From Alphaproteobacteria bacterium (GTDB lineage: Bacteria; Pseudomonadota; Alphaproteobacteria; Micropepsales; Micropepsaceae), in assembly GCA_025350465.1 (NCBI GenBank), contig JANXXU010000010.1, forward strand, positions 1 through 33,608: a stretch of DNA of 33,608 nt, read 5' to 3'. Positions 7,351 through 15,930 of the stretch are shown piece after piece (position 1 is the stretch's first letter; each line of letters starts with the position of its first letter). The notes under the pieces were generated by a model, which did not search any database, was not told the DNA's origin, and was given only the letters and a program-made list of their open reading frames with translations. Both the position numbers and the translations under genes were made by a program.

Positions 7351-8032
7351 GACCGATGAAGCTTTTGAAGCCCGCGGCTTGCGCCCACGCGGCCCATTCG
7401 TCGCGCAAGCGCTGCGTCTCGCGTGGATCGTTGACGCCTTGCGCCAACCCCAAGATCACTAGCTGATCGCAGCCCTGATAGAGCGCACGCGTCGGCAACG
7501 GCAATTCGCCGCGCCGGTGAGACAGGTTGGCGAGCTTTGAGTCCTCTACCCCGTCGCTCGCCAAGATCACGGTCGCCGGCAACGCGCGGCAGTCGGTCGT
7601 CGCCGCCATGTTGTCGAGGAAAGCAATAATGTTCGTCGCGTTCTGCGCGTGCAATTTACCGTTTCTCACCAGTTTCGGCACGCTGGCGACGACCGAAGAG
7701 ACGAAGCGCGCGATGTCGTCCGGCCGTGCCGTCTTCGGTGCGATCGTGGTGTCGAAGGTCAACGCCGCGTTGGCGCCGGAATCGTAAGAGCCGAAGCTGC
7801 GCAGCGAAACGTGCGAATGGGGGGCCAGACCGTCGATCATCGATCCGATGCGTGCTGCAACCTTGCCGGCAAACGCGCTGTCCACGATCAACGGGTTGGA
7901 CGTGCTCAAATCGATGCCGACGATGATGGCGCGCGGCGGCGAGGGGGCATTGTAATAATCGTCGGCCCAAACGGCGCCGGCTGCAGCGGCACTTACGGCG
8001 AGCGCCACCGCAATGGTCGTGAACTTACGCAT
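7337..8032 (-). CDS. Secreted von Willebrand factor A-like protein
   Basis: A 231-residue exported protein. The signal peptide is clear (MRKFTTIAVALAVSAAAAGAVWA, cleavage near 23). A single vWA domain fills the rest: the MIDAS metal site DxSxS is Asp41-Ser43-Ser45, with likely partners Thr133 and Asp160 in ASDGVED. vWA domains bind protein ligands through this metal. No transmembrane helix follows the signal, so it is periplasmic or secreted. It lies 31 bases after a four-helix membrane protein on the same strand, which suggests an operon and perhaps a physical partner. Function beyond the domain is unknown. Confidence 0.75.
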   Translation of the reverse strand: MRKFTTIAVALAVSAAAAGAVWADDYYNAPSPPRAIIVGIDLSTSNPLIVDSAFAGKVAARIGSMIDGLAPHSHVSLRSFGSYDSGANAALTFDTTIAPKTARPDDIARFVSSVVASVPKLVRNGKLHAQNATNIIAFLDNMAATTDCRALPATVILASDGVEDSKLANLSHRRGELPLPTRALYQGCDQLVILGLAQGVNDPRETQRLRDEWAAWAQAAGFKSFIGLNDW

Positions 8033-8063
8033 AACTCTATTGCACCTCGTGAGGGATCAAACG

Positions 8064-9125
8064 TCAACCTGCGGCAGCTCGCCTGCGCCGCAAGGGTTCC
8101 ACGTTGTCAGCCTCCGAATCGCCATCCGTGCTGCTCGAGCCGGTCGCCAAATCCGAAATGTTACCTTCGACTTGTTCGGCCGCTTCCGTCGCTTTGTTGA
8201 TCAGATGATCGCTTCGCGAGGCGCTGAAATGGCCGTCGATGACCCCCTCGGTATAGGAGGACAGGAAGTCGCCGATCTTTCGCCGATAGAACGATTCTTG
8301 ATTGCTGTCGTGATGTTGCCGGTCGAGCTCGGCACGCCGCAGGTTGTCGCGCATCGCGTTGCCATGCACGGCTTCGCGATGGGTGTCGTAGAGCGCGCCG
8401 CCGGTGATGCCGGTGAAGCCGCGCATCGCCGTGTGCAGCGACATGGCGCCGATCGAGGCCACGACCAAGAAGATGACGCCCAGCGAGAACAGCCAGATGG
8501 GCGCTTCGTACTGTTTTAGCCAGGCGAGTTCGGACGTCGGCGCCTCGGTGTGCGCCGGGGTCGCGATACCCATCGACTTGGCAAAAGCGTCGATCGATTG
8601 CGCCGATTGATTGACGTCCACGCCGAAGACCTTTGCCCCAGGCGGCAGGCTGTTGTTCGCCCACAAGAGGCCGATGCCCATGACCATCGCCGCAGTCAAA
8701 GCGAAGATGAAGAGCGAGTAGGCGACGCGCCCGCCATGGCCGATGTGGCTAATCAGGTAATGAACAGCGAGCGTTGCGAACAACACTTGCATCGACTTGA
8801 AGGTCACCGAGGTCGCGAGCGCGGGCGGCACCTCCATGAATTCGTTGGCGAGGGCGCGGGTCCAGAACTCGTGAATGATGTTGTAGTCGACGAAGAGCGC
8901 GATAATGAAAACGCTCAACCCCAAAACTATGGCCGAAAGATGGTGCGTCGAGGCGCCCGAACCGTGAATGCGGCGATGCAAGGTCTCGGCGCGGTGGCGA
9001 AGCTCGGTCCCGTTGTGCTCGCGCAAGCGATTGCGCAGCAAGGTCGGCGTAACTTGAATGCCCCGCTTGCCCCAGCCGTATCCTTTTTCGTCTGCTACGG
9101 TGGACCCGCTTCGCGCAAATATCAT
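8064..9125 (-). CDS. Unrecognised four-helix membrane protein
   Basis: I do not recognise this 353-residue protein. It has a basic, charged N-terminus of about 60 residues, three membrane segments at about 62-80, 102-125 and 131-153, a roughly 50-residue loop, and a fourth helix at about 208-230 (WLFSLGVIFLVVASIGAM). The C-terminal 120 residues are polar and rich in Arg, His, Asp and Ser, ending in a low-complexity acidic-then-basic tail. The ATG at 9125 is chosen because GAAGGGG lies 8 bases upstream; the frame extends 15 codons further without a better signal. It precedes the secreted vWA protein by 31 bases, so the two are probably co-transcribed. Confidence 0.6.
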   Translation of the reverse strand: MIFARSGSTVADEKGYGWGKRGIQVTPTLLRNRLREHNGTELRHRAETLHRRIHGSGASTHHLSAIVLGLSVFIIALFVDYNIIHEFWTRALANEFMEVPPALATSVTFKSMQVLFATLAVHYLISHIGHGGRVAYSLFIFALTAAMVMGIGLLWANNSLPPGAKVFGVDVNQSAQSIDAFAKSMGIATPAHTEAPTSELAWLKQYEAPIWLFSLGVIFLVVASIGAMSLHTAMRGFTGITGGALYDTHREAVHGNAMRDNLRRAELDRQHHDSNQESFYRRKIGDFLSSYTEGVIDGHFSASRSDHLINKATEAAEQVEGNISDLATGSSSTDGDSEADNVEPLRRRRAAAG

Positions 9126-9305
9126 TTGGTTTGCCCCTTCGTAATTCTGCTGACGCGCCCGCGGTCCCATCGTGCGCGAGGCAGGATTGCCTCACGTTCA
9201 GACTTTCACCACAATTGTGATCAAATTCGGGCAGCACCTTGTGCGCAATGTGGCAACGCGCGATTTCCGAACACGCGATCGAACTCCGAGAAGCGAGAAT
9301 CATCG

Positions 9306-9389
9306 ATGGGGAAATTCAAAAACGCGGTGGCGACGACCGCGATCGTTATTTCGTTGCACCCAACTTATGCACAGACGATTCGAATGTAG
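9306..9389 (+). CDS. Tiny ORF with signal-peptide character
   Basis: A 27-codon frame beginning MGKFKNAVATTAIVISLHP and ending shortly after YAQ. It looks like a complete signal peptide with a possible A-x-A-like cleavage region, but almost no mature part. No strong ribosome-binding site precedes it. It may be a remnant of a small secreted protein or chance. The rest of the gap 9126-9409 shows nothing recognisable. Confidence 0.25.
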   Translation: MGKFKNAVATTAIVISLHPTYAQTIRM

Positions 9390-9409
9390 ACGCTAGGCTG
9401 TCGCGCAGG

Positions 9410-10111
9410 TCACGCGACGATGCCGAACAGGGTGCCGATCCCCGCCGTGACCGCGAGTGCGACCGCGCCCCAGAACATCACTCGAATGACGGGCTTGAGA
9501 ATCTTGGCACCGCCGGTGCGCGCGCCGACCGCTCCGAGTGCGCCTAGGAAGAAGAGCGAGGCGACGAACATGACCGGAACGACCGCGCCGACGGGCGTCG
9601 CGAGCACTGTCAGCATCGGCAGGATGGCGCCGACGGCAAACGACGAGGCCGAAGCCATCGCGGCCTGAATGGGTCGTGCCGTCGTGGTCTCGGAAATGCC
9701 GAGCTCGTCGCGGGCATGCGCGGCCAAGGCATCTTTTGCCATCAATTGCTTGGCGACTTGTCCCGCCAGGTCGGGATCGAGCCCGCGGGCGATGTAAATG
9801 TTCGTCAGCTCCTGCAATTCGAAGCGGGGATCGTTCGCCAGCTCGGCTTTCTCACGCGCGAGGTCGGCGTTCTCGGCGTCGGATTGCGAACTCACCGAGA
9901 CATATTCGCCCGCCGCCATCGACATCGCACCGCCGACGAGGCCGGCGACCCCGGCAACGATGATGTTGCCCTTGGTTGCGCCGGCGGCGGCGACACCCAC
10001 GATCAAGCTTGCGGTCGAGACGATGCCGTCGTTCGCGCCCAGCACGGCTGCGCGAATCCAACCGATTCGCCTGACGAAATGGCCTTCTTTGTGAAGATGC
10101 GATGGCCGCAT
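9410..10111 (-). CDS. VIT1/CCC1-family transporter
   Basis: A 233-residue membrane protein of the vacuolar iron transporter family, which moves Fe2+ or Mn2+. The family signature is clear: RIGWIRAAVLGANDGIVSTASLIVG in the first helix and GGAMSMAAGEYVSVSSQ in the second. A cytoplasmic helical metal-binding segment follows (about 75-135), and three hydrophobic helices end the protein (about 148-230). Its ATG shares one base with the TGA of the nitrilase gene (TGATG), so it is translationally coupled. The open frame runs further upstream into the nitrilase, but the family start is at 10111. Whether iron or manganese is moved, and in which direction, cannot be read. Confidence 0.9.
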   Translation of the reverse strand: MRPSHLHKEGHFVRRIGWIRAAVLGANDGIVSTASLIVGVAAAGATKGNIIVAGVAGLVGGAMSMAAGEYVSVSSQSDAENADLAREKAELANDPRFELQELTNIYIARGLDPDLAGQVAKQLMAKDALAAHARDELGISETTTARPIQAAMASASSFAVGAILPMLTVLATPVGAVVPVMFVASLFFLGALGAVGARTGGAKILKPVIRVMFWGAVALAVTAGIGTLFGIVA

Positions 10112-11049
10112 CAGGAGTCGAATTCGACGGGCTTCAGCGGCCGGCGGTCGACGTGCAGCTGAAAAATGTCGGGGCGCGCATAGTGGCCTGCGGTGTCGAG
10201 CGTGCGTCGCGCCACGCCGCACTCGGCGAGATCGATGTCCGCCGTCAGGACGCCGAACTCCTTGTGCAGCGGACCCGCCACGATCTTGCCGCCCGGTGCG
10301 ACGATCACCGAATCGCCCGGATTGATCCATTCCTCGCCGTCCGGAAAAAGCTCGGCCTTGCCCGGCAAGGCATCGGGAATGTCATGCCCGCGCAGAGCGA
10401 GACCGCTGCTCAAAACCCAACAACCGCCTTCGCGCGCGATGTGCTGCATGCTGGCAAGCCAGCGCTCGCCCGCGTCGTAGGTCGACGCGACGTAAATCTC
10501 AACGCCTTGCGCGTAGAGCGAATAGCGTGAGAGCGGCATGTAATTTTCCCAGCAAATGAGCGTGCCGACACGACCGCTCGGCGTCGCGACGACATTGAGT
10601 CCGGTCGCGTCGCCCAAGCCCCAGACCATGCGCTCGGGATTGGTCGGCATCAGCTTTCGGTGGCGGTTCAAAATCGCACCGTCAGGTCCGATCAAAACAA
10701 CGGTGCAGTAGATCGTGCCGCGCGAGAAGCTTCCGTCGCGCTCGTTCACGCCGCAAACGACGGTGACTTTGTTGCGACGGGCCGCTTCGCGCAACGGCGC
10801 CAAATCATCGCTTGCGAGATCGACGGCATTGGCCAGGAGTTGCGCGTGAATGCGCGCGCTCAAGGCAGCATCGCCGCCCGGGCGCAACCGCCAAATCCAC
10901 ACCGGATAGCCGGGGATGAAGGCCTCGGGAAATACGATCAGCTGCGCACCGCCTTGCGCCGCCTCACGTACCGCCGCAACGGCCGTTTCGATCGAAGCTG
11001 CGCGATCGAGCAGAACGGGCGGTTTTTGAACGATGGCGATGCGCGGCAT
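10111..11049 (-). CDS. Nitrilase-family hydrolase (carbon-nitrogen hydrolase)
   Basis: A 312-residue enzyme of the nitrilase branch that hydrolyses nitriles to carboxylic acids and ammonia. The catalytic triad is present: Glu42 in FPEAFIPGYP, Lys132 in RKLMPTNPER and Cys166 in ICWENYMPL. The WEN context and the 300-plus length favour true nitrilase or cyanide-hydrolysing types over amidases. There is no signal peptide. It lies nine bases after a PNPOx-like gene and shares one base with the VIT transporter gene, so these form a three-gene operon on the minus strand. The substrate is not readable. Confidence 0.92.
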   Translation of the reverse strand: MPRIAIVQKPPVLLDRAASIETAVAAVREAAQGGAQLIVFPEAFIPGYPVWIWRLRPGGDAALSARIHAQLLANAVDLASDDLAPLREAARRNKVTVVCGVNERDGSFSRGTIYCTVVLIGPDGAILNRHRKLMPTNPERMVWGLGDATGLNVVATPSGRVGTLICWENYMPLSRYSLYAQGVEIYVASTYDAGERWLASMQHIAREGGCWVLSSGLALRGHDIPDALPGKAELFPDGEEWINPGDSVIVAPGGKIVAGPLHKEFGVLTADIDLAECGVARRTLDTAGHYARPDIFQLHVDRRPLKPVEFDS

Positions 11050-11058
11050 GTTGCACCT

Positions 11059-11649
11059 CTAGGCTGTCGGTTTGCGCGGCGGTACCACGTCTTTGAAGTC
11101 GGCGAAACTTTTCCAGGCCGGCTCGACCGGCGCACAACCCTTTTCTGGTACATGGACCGACGGTTCGATGGTCTGAACGTTGTGGATGTAGCGCGGGCAG
11201 TTGGGAAAAATGTGCTCGGGCGTCACGCGCACGAGCATTTGCCCGCCAGGCAACTCCTTCAGCAGCGGATCGTCGAAGGAGAGCGACGCCGTACCGTTGA
11301 CGCGCAAGCGCTTGGGCTTCTCGCCCATCGAAATGAAGAGCAAACCGATACGCGAATTCGCCTTCACGTTGCCGAGGCTCTTGAACATGCCGTTGCCGTC
11401 GTAGTCGGGATAGACGAGCAGATCGGGCGCTAGAACGCGAACAAAGCCCGGCGCGCCGCCTTTGTAGGAACAATCGGGGCGCCCCTCAGCGTCGGCCGTG
11501 GCCAAGAAAAAGAAGCTACAGCCTTCGATAAATTCCTTGTCGCTATCCGTGAAGCGGCTGCGTGTCAGCTTTTCGGCAAGGCGATCGGCAAGCGCGACCG
11601 TACCGAAGCGCGCCTGCAATTCGCGATTGCCGTCGTGGTACATCGGCAT
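11059..11649 (-). CDS. Pyridoxamine 5'-phosphate oxidase-like flavoprotein
   Basis: A protein of about 196 residues with the split-barrel FMN-binding fold. The core runs from the helical start (ALADRLAEKLTRSRF) through FLATADAEGRPDCSYKGG and LLVYPDYDGNGMFKSLGN to RIGLLFI, the order seen in the PNPOx-like group often annotated as general stress or FMN-binding proteins. It lacks the full biosynthetic PdxH length and signature, so true pyridoxine oxidase activity is unlikely. The ATG at 11649 has GGAG five bases upstream; the next in-frame ATG at 11643 is also possible. It is the first gene of the operon with the nitrilase and VIT transporter. Confidence 0.82.
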   Translation of the reverse strand: MPMYHDGNRELQARFGTVALADRLAEKLTRSRFTDSDKEFIEGCSFFFLATADAEGRPDCSYKGGAPGFVRVLAPDLLVYPDYDGNGMFKSLGNVKANSRIGLLFISMGEKPKRLRVNGTASLSFDDPLLKELPGGQMLVRVTPEHIFPNCPRYIHNVQTIEPSVHVPEKGCAPVEPAWKSFADFKDVVPPRKPTA

Positions 11650-11871
11650 GGCAGCTCCGATCATCTGGTCCGGTCCGAGTTTACGGCAAACTCGAACAGG
11701 GATGCACAGTGGCCCAAAAGACAACCGCAATCCGATTCTTTACCTTGTCAACCGGGGGCGTCCTTCAGTTGTTTTATGGGGCCGCCGGAGCCTGGAACCG
11801 GACAGAGGGCGGGACAAAGCCGACGGGAGGCGCCTAAAATAGGTGGACCGCGTCTTGGTTTGGAGTTCGTG

Positions 11872-12162
11872 ATGAAAGTCGCAAACATTCTCGTTCTTGT
11901 TTTGGCGCTCACCGCATATGCCGAACCGCACGGCAATGCCGCACCGGCTTATCTTGCTGCGGTGACGACCTCAAGCTTACCGCCGCACCGGGTCGGAGAC
12001 TGCATCACCTATGTCTTGTTGGACGATAAATGCACGGCCGATTGGTATCGGTGCTCAGACGCCGGCGAGCATGGGCGTTGCCGGAGGGCTTGGGCGGATT
12101 GCTGCACATTGCCGGGCAACAAGGCGCGCACAACGATCGTCACGGCGCCGCAAATGCCTTAA
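11872..12162 (+). CDS. Small Cys-rich secreted protein
   Basis: A 96-residue protein of no family I recognise. The N-terminus MKVANILVLVLALTAYAEP is a short signal peptide. The mature part has six Cys residues (DCITY, KCTADWYRC, GRCRRAWADCC), compatible with disulfide bonds in the periplasm. A GGAG site lies before the ATG. It stands alone between the divergent PNPOx gene and the downstream oxidoreductase, with 74 bases to the latter. The gap 11650-11871 shows no other gene. Confidence 0.6.
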   Translation: MKVANILVLVLALTAYAEPHGNAAPAYLAAVTTSSLPPHRVGDCITYVLLDDKCTADWYRCSDAGEHGRCRRAWADCCTLPGNKARTTIVTAPQMP

Positions 12163-12236
12163 GGCGGCGGCGCGCCGGTGCTAAAGTCCGGCCGCGCCCG
12201 ACATTAAGATCAGATGGCGCCACGGGAGCGAGCGCC

Positions 12237-13412
12237 ATGAAATTCGGGATCTTCTACGAGCACCAATTGCCGCGGCCGTGGGCCGAAGATTCCGAATACC
12301 GGCTGCTGCAAAACAGTCTTACGCAAATCGAACTCGCCGACCGGCTGGGGTACGATTTCGCCTGGGAGGTCGAACATCATTTCCTCGAGGAATATTCGCA
12401 CTCCTCGGCACCGGAAGTGTTCTTGGCGGCGGCGAGCCAGCGCACGAAGAACATCCGTTTGGGCCACGGCATCATCCAGCTTACGACCAATCATCCCGCG
12501 CGCGTCGCCGAGCGGGTCTCGACGCTCGACCTTCTTTCGCACGGGCGCGTCGAATTCGGCATCGGCGAAGCGGCGTCGGTGACGGAGTTGCATCCATTCG
12601 ACCGGCGTTTCCGCGACAAGCGGGCGGTGTGGGAAGACGCGGTCAAGGCCTGTCTGCCGATGTTTTGGAGCGAGGGCTGGGAATACAAAGGCGAGTATTT
12701 CAATTTTCCCCTGCGCAATGTCTTGCCGAAGCCGAAGCAGAAACCTCATCCGCCGCTTTGGGTCGCGTGCTCGCAGCTCGAGACGATCCGCATGGCAGGC
12801 CGGCGCGGCATGGGCGCGCTCGGCTTCCAGTTTCTCTCGGCCGAAATGGCGCATAAGTGGGTGGGCGTCTATTACAACTCCTATGTGAAGCGCCTGGAAA
12901 AGCTTTGCGATTACGCGACCAATCCGAACATAGCGCTGGTCTCGGCGTTCATGTGCGCGCCGACCGACGAAGAGGCGCAGAAGAAGTCAGAAGGCTGGAC
13001 GTTCTTTGCCTTCGCGCTGCGCTTCTACAACATGCATGGACCGGTGGCGCCGGGCACCGTCAATCTTTGGAACGAGTATCAGGCATTTCGCGCGACACCG
13101 GAGGGGCAAAAGCTGATGACCGGCGGGCTGATCGGATCGCCCGAGACGATCCGCAAGCGCCTCGCGGCGTTCGAGGACTCCCACATCGATCAAGTGATCC
13201 TGCTCAACCAAGCGGGCAAGAACACGCACGAGGACATCTGCTCCTCGCTCGAACTCTTCGCCAAGGAAGTAATGCCGGAATTTCACGGGTACGAAGCGCG
13301 GCACCGGGAATGGAAGCGCGACGTGCTCGCCGGCAAGATCGAACTGCCCGACACCGATCCCGACCCCGAGCGCGAGAAGTTGGAGACGGCGCTGGCGCGC
13401 GGGCGGGACTAG
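12237..13412 (+). CDS. LLM-class flavin-dependent oxidoreductase
   Basis: A 391-residue luciferase-like monooxygenase with a TIM-barrel fold that uses reduced flavin from a partner reductase. The start MKFGIFYEHQLPRPW, the EHHF box in WEVEHHFLEEYSHSSAPEVFLAA (about 43-65) and IRLGHGIIQLTTNHPARVAERVSTLDLLSHGRVEFGIG (about 72-108) are standard for the family. GSPETIRKRL and the C-terminal barrel end are also present. The ATG is preceded by GGGAG. The substrate is unknown; relatives act on alkanes, sulfonates, aminoacetates and aromatic amines. No reductase partner is visible nearby. It converges on the permease gene with a ten-base gap. Confidence 0.9.
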   Translation: MKFGIFYEHQLPRPWAEDSEYRLLQNSLTQIELADRLGYDFAWEVEHHFLEEYSHSSAPEVFLAAASQRTKNIRLGHGIIQLTTNHPARVAERVSTLDLLSHGRVEFGIGEAASVTELHPFDRRFRDKRAVWEDAVKACLPMFWSEGWEYKGEYFNFPLRNVLPKPKQKPHPPLWVACSQLETIRMAGRRGMGALGFQFLSAEMAHKWVGVYYNSYVKRLEKLCDYATNPNIALVSAFMCAPTDEEAQKKSEGWTFFAFALRFYNMHGPVAPGTVNLWNEYQAFRATPEGQKLMTGGLIGSPETIRKRLAAFEDSHIDQVILLNQAGKNTHEDICSSLELFAKEVMPEFHGYEARHREWKRDVLAGKIELPDTDPDPEREKLETALARGRD

Positions 13413-13422
13413 ATGCGCTGAA

Positions 13423-14799
13423 CTATCCGCTCGAGGCAGGCTTGAAGAAGCCGAGGGCAGCGACGCCGACGGCGAGCCACGCAAGGCCCGCGATCTTGGC
13501 TGTCGAATCCAAATTGAAGAGCACGTAGGCGATGATGAGGAAGCCGAGTGCGGCCGAGATCATGCTGACAAATCCGGCGCGCAACGAGCGTTTGCGCGCC
13601 ACATAGGCAATCACCGATACGTGGAGCAGCAAGAAGCCGGTCAGCGCGCCGAAATTGACCATCGAGGTCAAAAGTTCTAGGCGCTCGGCCAGGGTGACGC
13701 CGAGCACCAAGGTGATGGCGGAAATCAAGAGCACGGCGCGGTCGGGGACCTTGCGCTTTTCGCTAACGTGGGCGAGCGCGCGCGGCAGCCTGCCGTCGCG
13801 CGACATGCTGTAGATGAGGCGTGCCGTCGCAACTTGCGCGGCGAGGGCGCCCGGAAGTCCCGCAAACAAGACGCCGGGCAGCGCCAGCATCGCCTTCAGC
13901 CAAGGACCGCCAACCGTGGTCGCGATGTTGTAGAAGGCGGCATCCGTTTGATCGCCGGGCGCGAACTGGGTGCGGTCGAGCACGAAGAGCGAGGCGGTGT
14001 AGGTCAGAATCACGAAGATCGTGGCGGTGAAGATGAGCGAGAGAAACGTGGCGCGGCCGACCGCTTGGCCGCCGCCCTTTGCTTCCTCTGCAAGCGTCGA
14101 GATGGCGTCGAAACCGAGAAAACTCAGCACAGCCAGCGAGAGCGCACCGAAGATCAAGCTTGGGCTGACAACCGCCGGATTGAAGAGGGGCTTGAGCGAG
14201 AGATGCGCGCCGGCGACGCCGTGCGAGAAGGCGAGCGCGGCCGCGACCATGAAGACGATCAGCCCGACGATCTGAAACGCCAGAAAGACCATGGCCGTGC
14301 GCGCCGTCGTTTCGATGCCGAAGAGACTGATGACCGTGTTGATCACGACGAAACCGACGATCCACGCCTCGCGCGGGAAATCCGGCACGATTGAATGTAC
14401 GGCGATGGCGCTCAGCACATAGATGAGCGTGGGCTGCAGCAAATAATCCAGCAACATCAGCCAACCGGCGAGGAAACCGACGTTCGCGTGGATCGCGCGC
14501 CCGGCGTAGGCGTAGACCGAGCCCGCAATCGGATAAGCGCGCGACATGGTGACATAGCTCGCGGCCGTGAACAGCATCGCGATGAGACCGACGAAATAGA
14601 CCAGCGGCACCATCCCGCCGCTCGCGTTGAAGACGATGCCGAAGACTGCGATGGGCGCGCCCGGCACGATGAACACGAGGCCGTAGACCAATAGGTCGAG
14701 CAGGCTGAGCGAGCGCTTCAGCTCCTGGCGGTAGCCGAAATCCTCAGCCGTCGCGGATTGCGCCGGCGCCTCGCGCGCGCCACCGACATCGTTGGCCAT
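13423..14799 (-). CDS. APC-family amino acid permease
   Basis: A 458-residue inner-membrane transporter with about 12 hydrophobic segments, the usual amino acid-polyamine-organocation size. The N-terminal cytoplasmic stretch leads into a first helix with GLVFIVPGAPIAVFG, and YPIAGSVYAYAGRAI marks the conserved region after helix 2. FLGFDAISTLAEEAKGG (about 230-246) is the characteristic helix 6 and loop. The ATG follows a strong AAGGGGGG site. It is divergent from the PLP-dependent dehydratase at 14950 over 150 bases, which suggests that it may import that enzyme's amino acid substrate; this is inference. Confidence 0.92.
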   Translation of the reverse strand: MANDVGGAREAPAQSATAEDFGYRQELKRSLSLLDLLVYGLVFIVPGAPIAVFGIVFNASGGMVPLVYFVGLIAMLFTAASYVTMSRAYPIAGSVYAYAGRAIHANVGFLAGWLMLLDYLLQPTLIYVLSAIAVHSIVPDFPREAWIVGFVVINTVISLFGIETTARTAMVFLAFQIVGLIVFMVAAALAFSHGVAGAHLSLKPLFNPAVVSPSLIFGALSLAVLSFLGFDAISTLAEEAKGGGQAVGRATFLSLIFTATIFVILTYTASLFVLDRTQFAPGDQTDAAFYNIATTVGGPWLKAMLALPGVLFAGLPGALAAQVATARLIYSMSRDGRLPRALAHVSEKRKVPDRAVLLISAITLVLGVTLAERLELLTSMVNFGALTGFLLLHVSVIAYVARKRSLRAGFVSMISAALGFLIIAYVLFNLDSTAKIAGLAWLAVGVAALGFFKPASSG

Positions 14800-14949
14800 C
14801 GTCCCCCCTTGTTGCTGCGAACCTGCTGCGGACTTGCAACGGGCGCAACGCCGTTTGCACCAAGAGCAAGCGTTGCATATCGTTCGCTCGATGTCTCGTG
14901 CCCGTGGCCCTTCCCTGAGGGGCGGACGCGCCGTTGAGGGGAAACAATC

Positions 14950-15927
14950 ATGTCAGCCACGCTCGACCCCGTCCGCCCGATCACGCTCGATGAAATCCGC
15001 GAAGCACGGCGGCGCATCGCTGATACGATCGTGCGCACGCCGCTCGTTCGGCTGCAGCTGGGAACCGGCTTTCCCGATATCCGCCTGAAGCTGGAGAATC
15101 TGCAACCGATCAACGCCTACAAATTGCGCGGCGCGGCGAACGCCGTCGCGATGCTAAGCGTTGCCGAACGCAAGCGCGGCGTGTGGACGATCAGCGCCGG
15201 CAACGCCGGGCAAGGCGTCGCCTATGCGGCGCGCCAAGCCGGCGTGCCGTGCACGGTGGTCGCAATCGAAACGGCGCCGGCATCCAAGCTCGAGCGCATG
15301 AAGGCGCTGGGCGCGAGGCTTGTGCCGGTGGCCTACGAAGTCGCCTGGAAGGCGCTCGAGGATCGTTCTTATCCCGGCGTCGAGGGCACGTTCGTGCATC
15401 CCTTCGACGATCACAACTTCATTGCCGGCCATGGAACGATGGGCTTGGAGATTCTCGAAGACCTACCGGACACGGCCGCCATCATCGGCAGCATCGGCGG
15501 CGGCGGGCTCGTCACCGGCGTCGCGAGTGCGGCCAAAGCGCTGAAGCCGTCGATCAAGATATTCGGCGCGGAGCCCGAGACGGCGGCACCAGCGGCGCTC
15601 TCATTCAAGATGGGGGCCCCGCAAAAATTCACGGCGTGGGAGTCGACGTTCGTCGACGGCGCCGGCGGACAAAGCATGTTTCCACGCATGTGGGAGCGCT
15701 TGAAACCGCTCGTCGACGGCTACATCGTCGTCAGCCTCGAGGAGACGAAAAAGGCGATGCGCCTGATGGCGGAGAAAGCGCGCATCATTTCGGAAGGCGC
15801 GGGCGCGCTGCCGCTCGCGGCGGCGCTGACGGGCAACGCCGGCAAGGGGCCGATCGTCGCCATCGTTTCGGGCGGCAATATCGATCTGAAGAAGTTTTGC
15901 GAGCTGATCGGATCGGTTACCGCTTAG
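14950..15927 (+). CDS. Threonine/serine dehydratase-like PLP enzyme
   Basis: A 325-residue fold-type II pyridoxal-phosphate enzyme. Lys58 in NAYKLRGAANA is the expected Schiff-base lysine, in a slightly altered box (the family usually has SFKxRGA). SAGNAGQGVAYAARQ is the substrate-loop region, where many family members have SSGNHAQG. IGGGGLVTGVASA (about 182-194) is the phosphate-binding glycine loop. There is no C-terminal ACT domain, so it resembles the catabolic, non-allosteric type. Threonine or serine deamination is the first guess; a racemase or hydroxy-amino-acid dehydratase is possible because the boxes deviate. A GAGGGG site lies upstream. It is paired head to head with an amino acid permease. 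Confidence 0.87.
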   Translation: MSATLDPVRPITLDEIREARRRIADTIVRTPLVRLQLGTGFPDIRLKLENLQPINAYKLRGAANAVAMLSVAERKRGVWTISAGNAGQGVAYAARQAGVPCTVVAIETAPASKLERMKALGARLVPVAYEVAWKALEDRSYPGVEGTFVHPFDDHNFIAGHGTMGLEILEDLPDTAAIIGSIGGGGLVTGVASAAKALKPSIKIFGAEPETAAPAALSFKMGAPQKFTAWESTFVDGAGGQSMFPRMWERLKPLVDGYIVVSLEETKKAMRLMAEKARIISEGAGALPLAAALTGNAGKGPIVAIVSGGNIDLKKFCELIGSVTA

Positions 15928-15930
15928 ACT

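Noticed and set aside
12214-12240. Eight-codon ORF overlapping the LLM oxidoreductase start as ATGA
   Set aside because: It could be a leader peptide, but GGGAG already serves the main start and short frames like this arise by chance.
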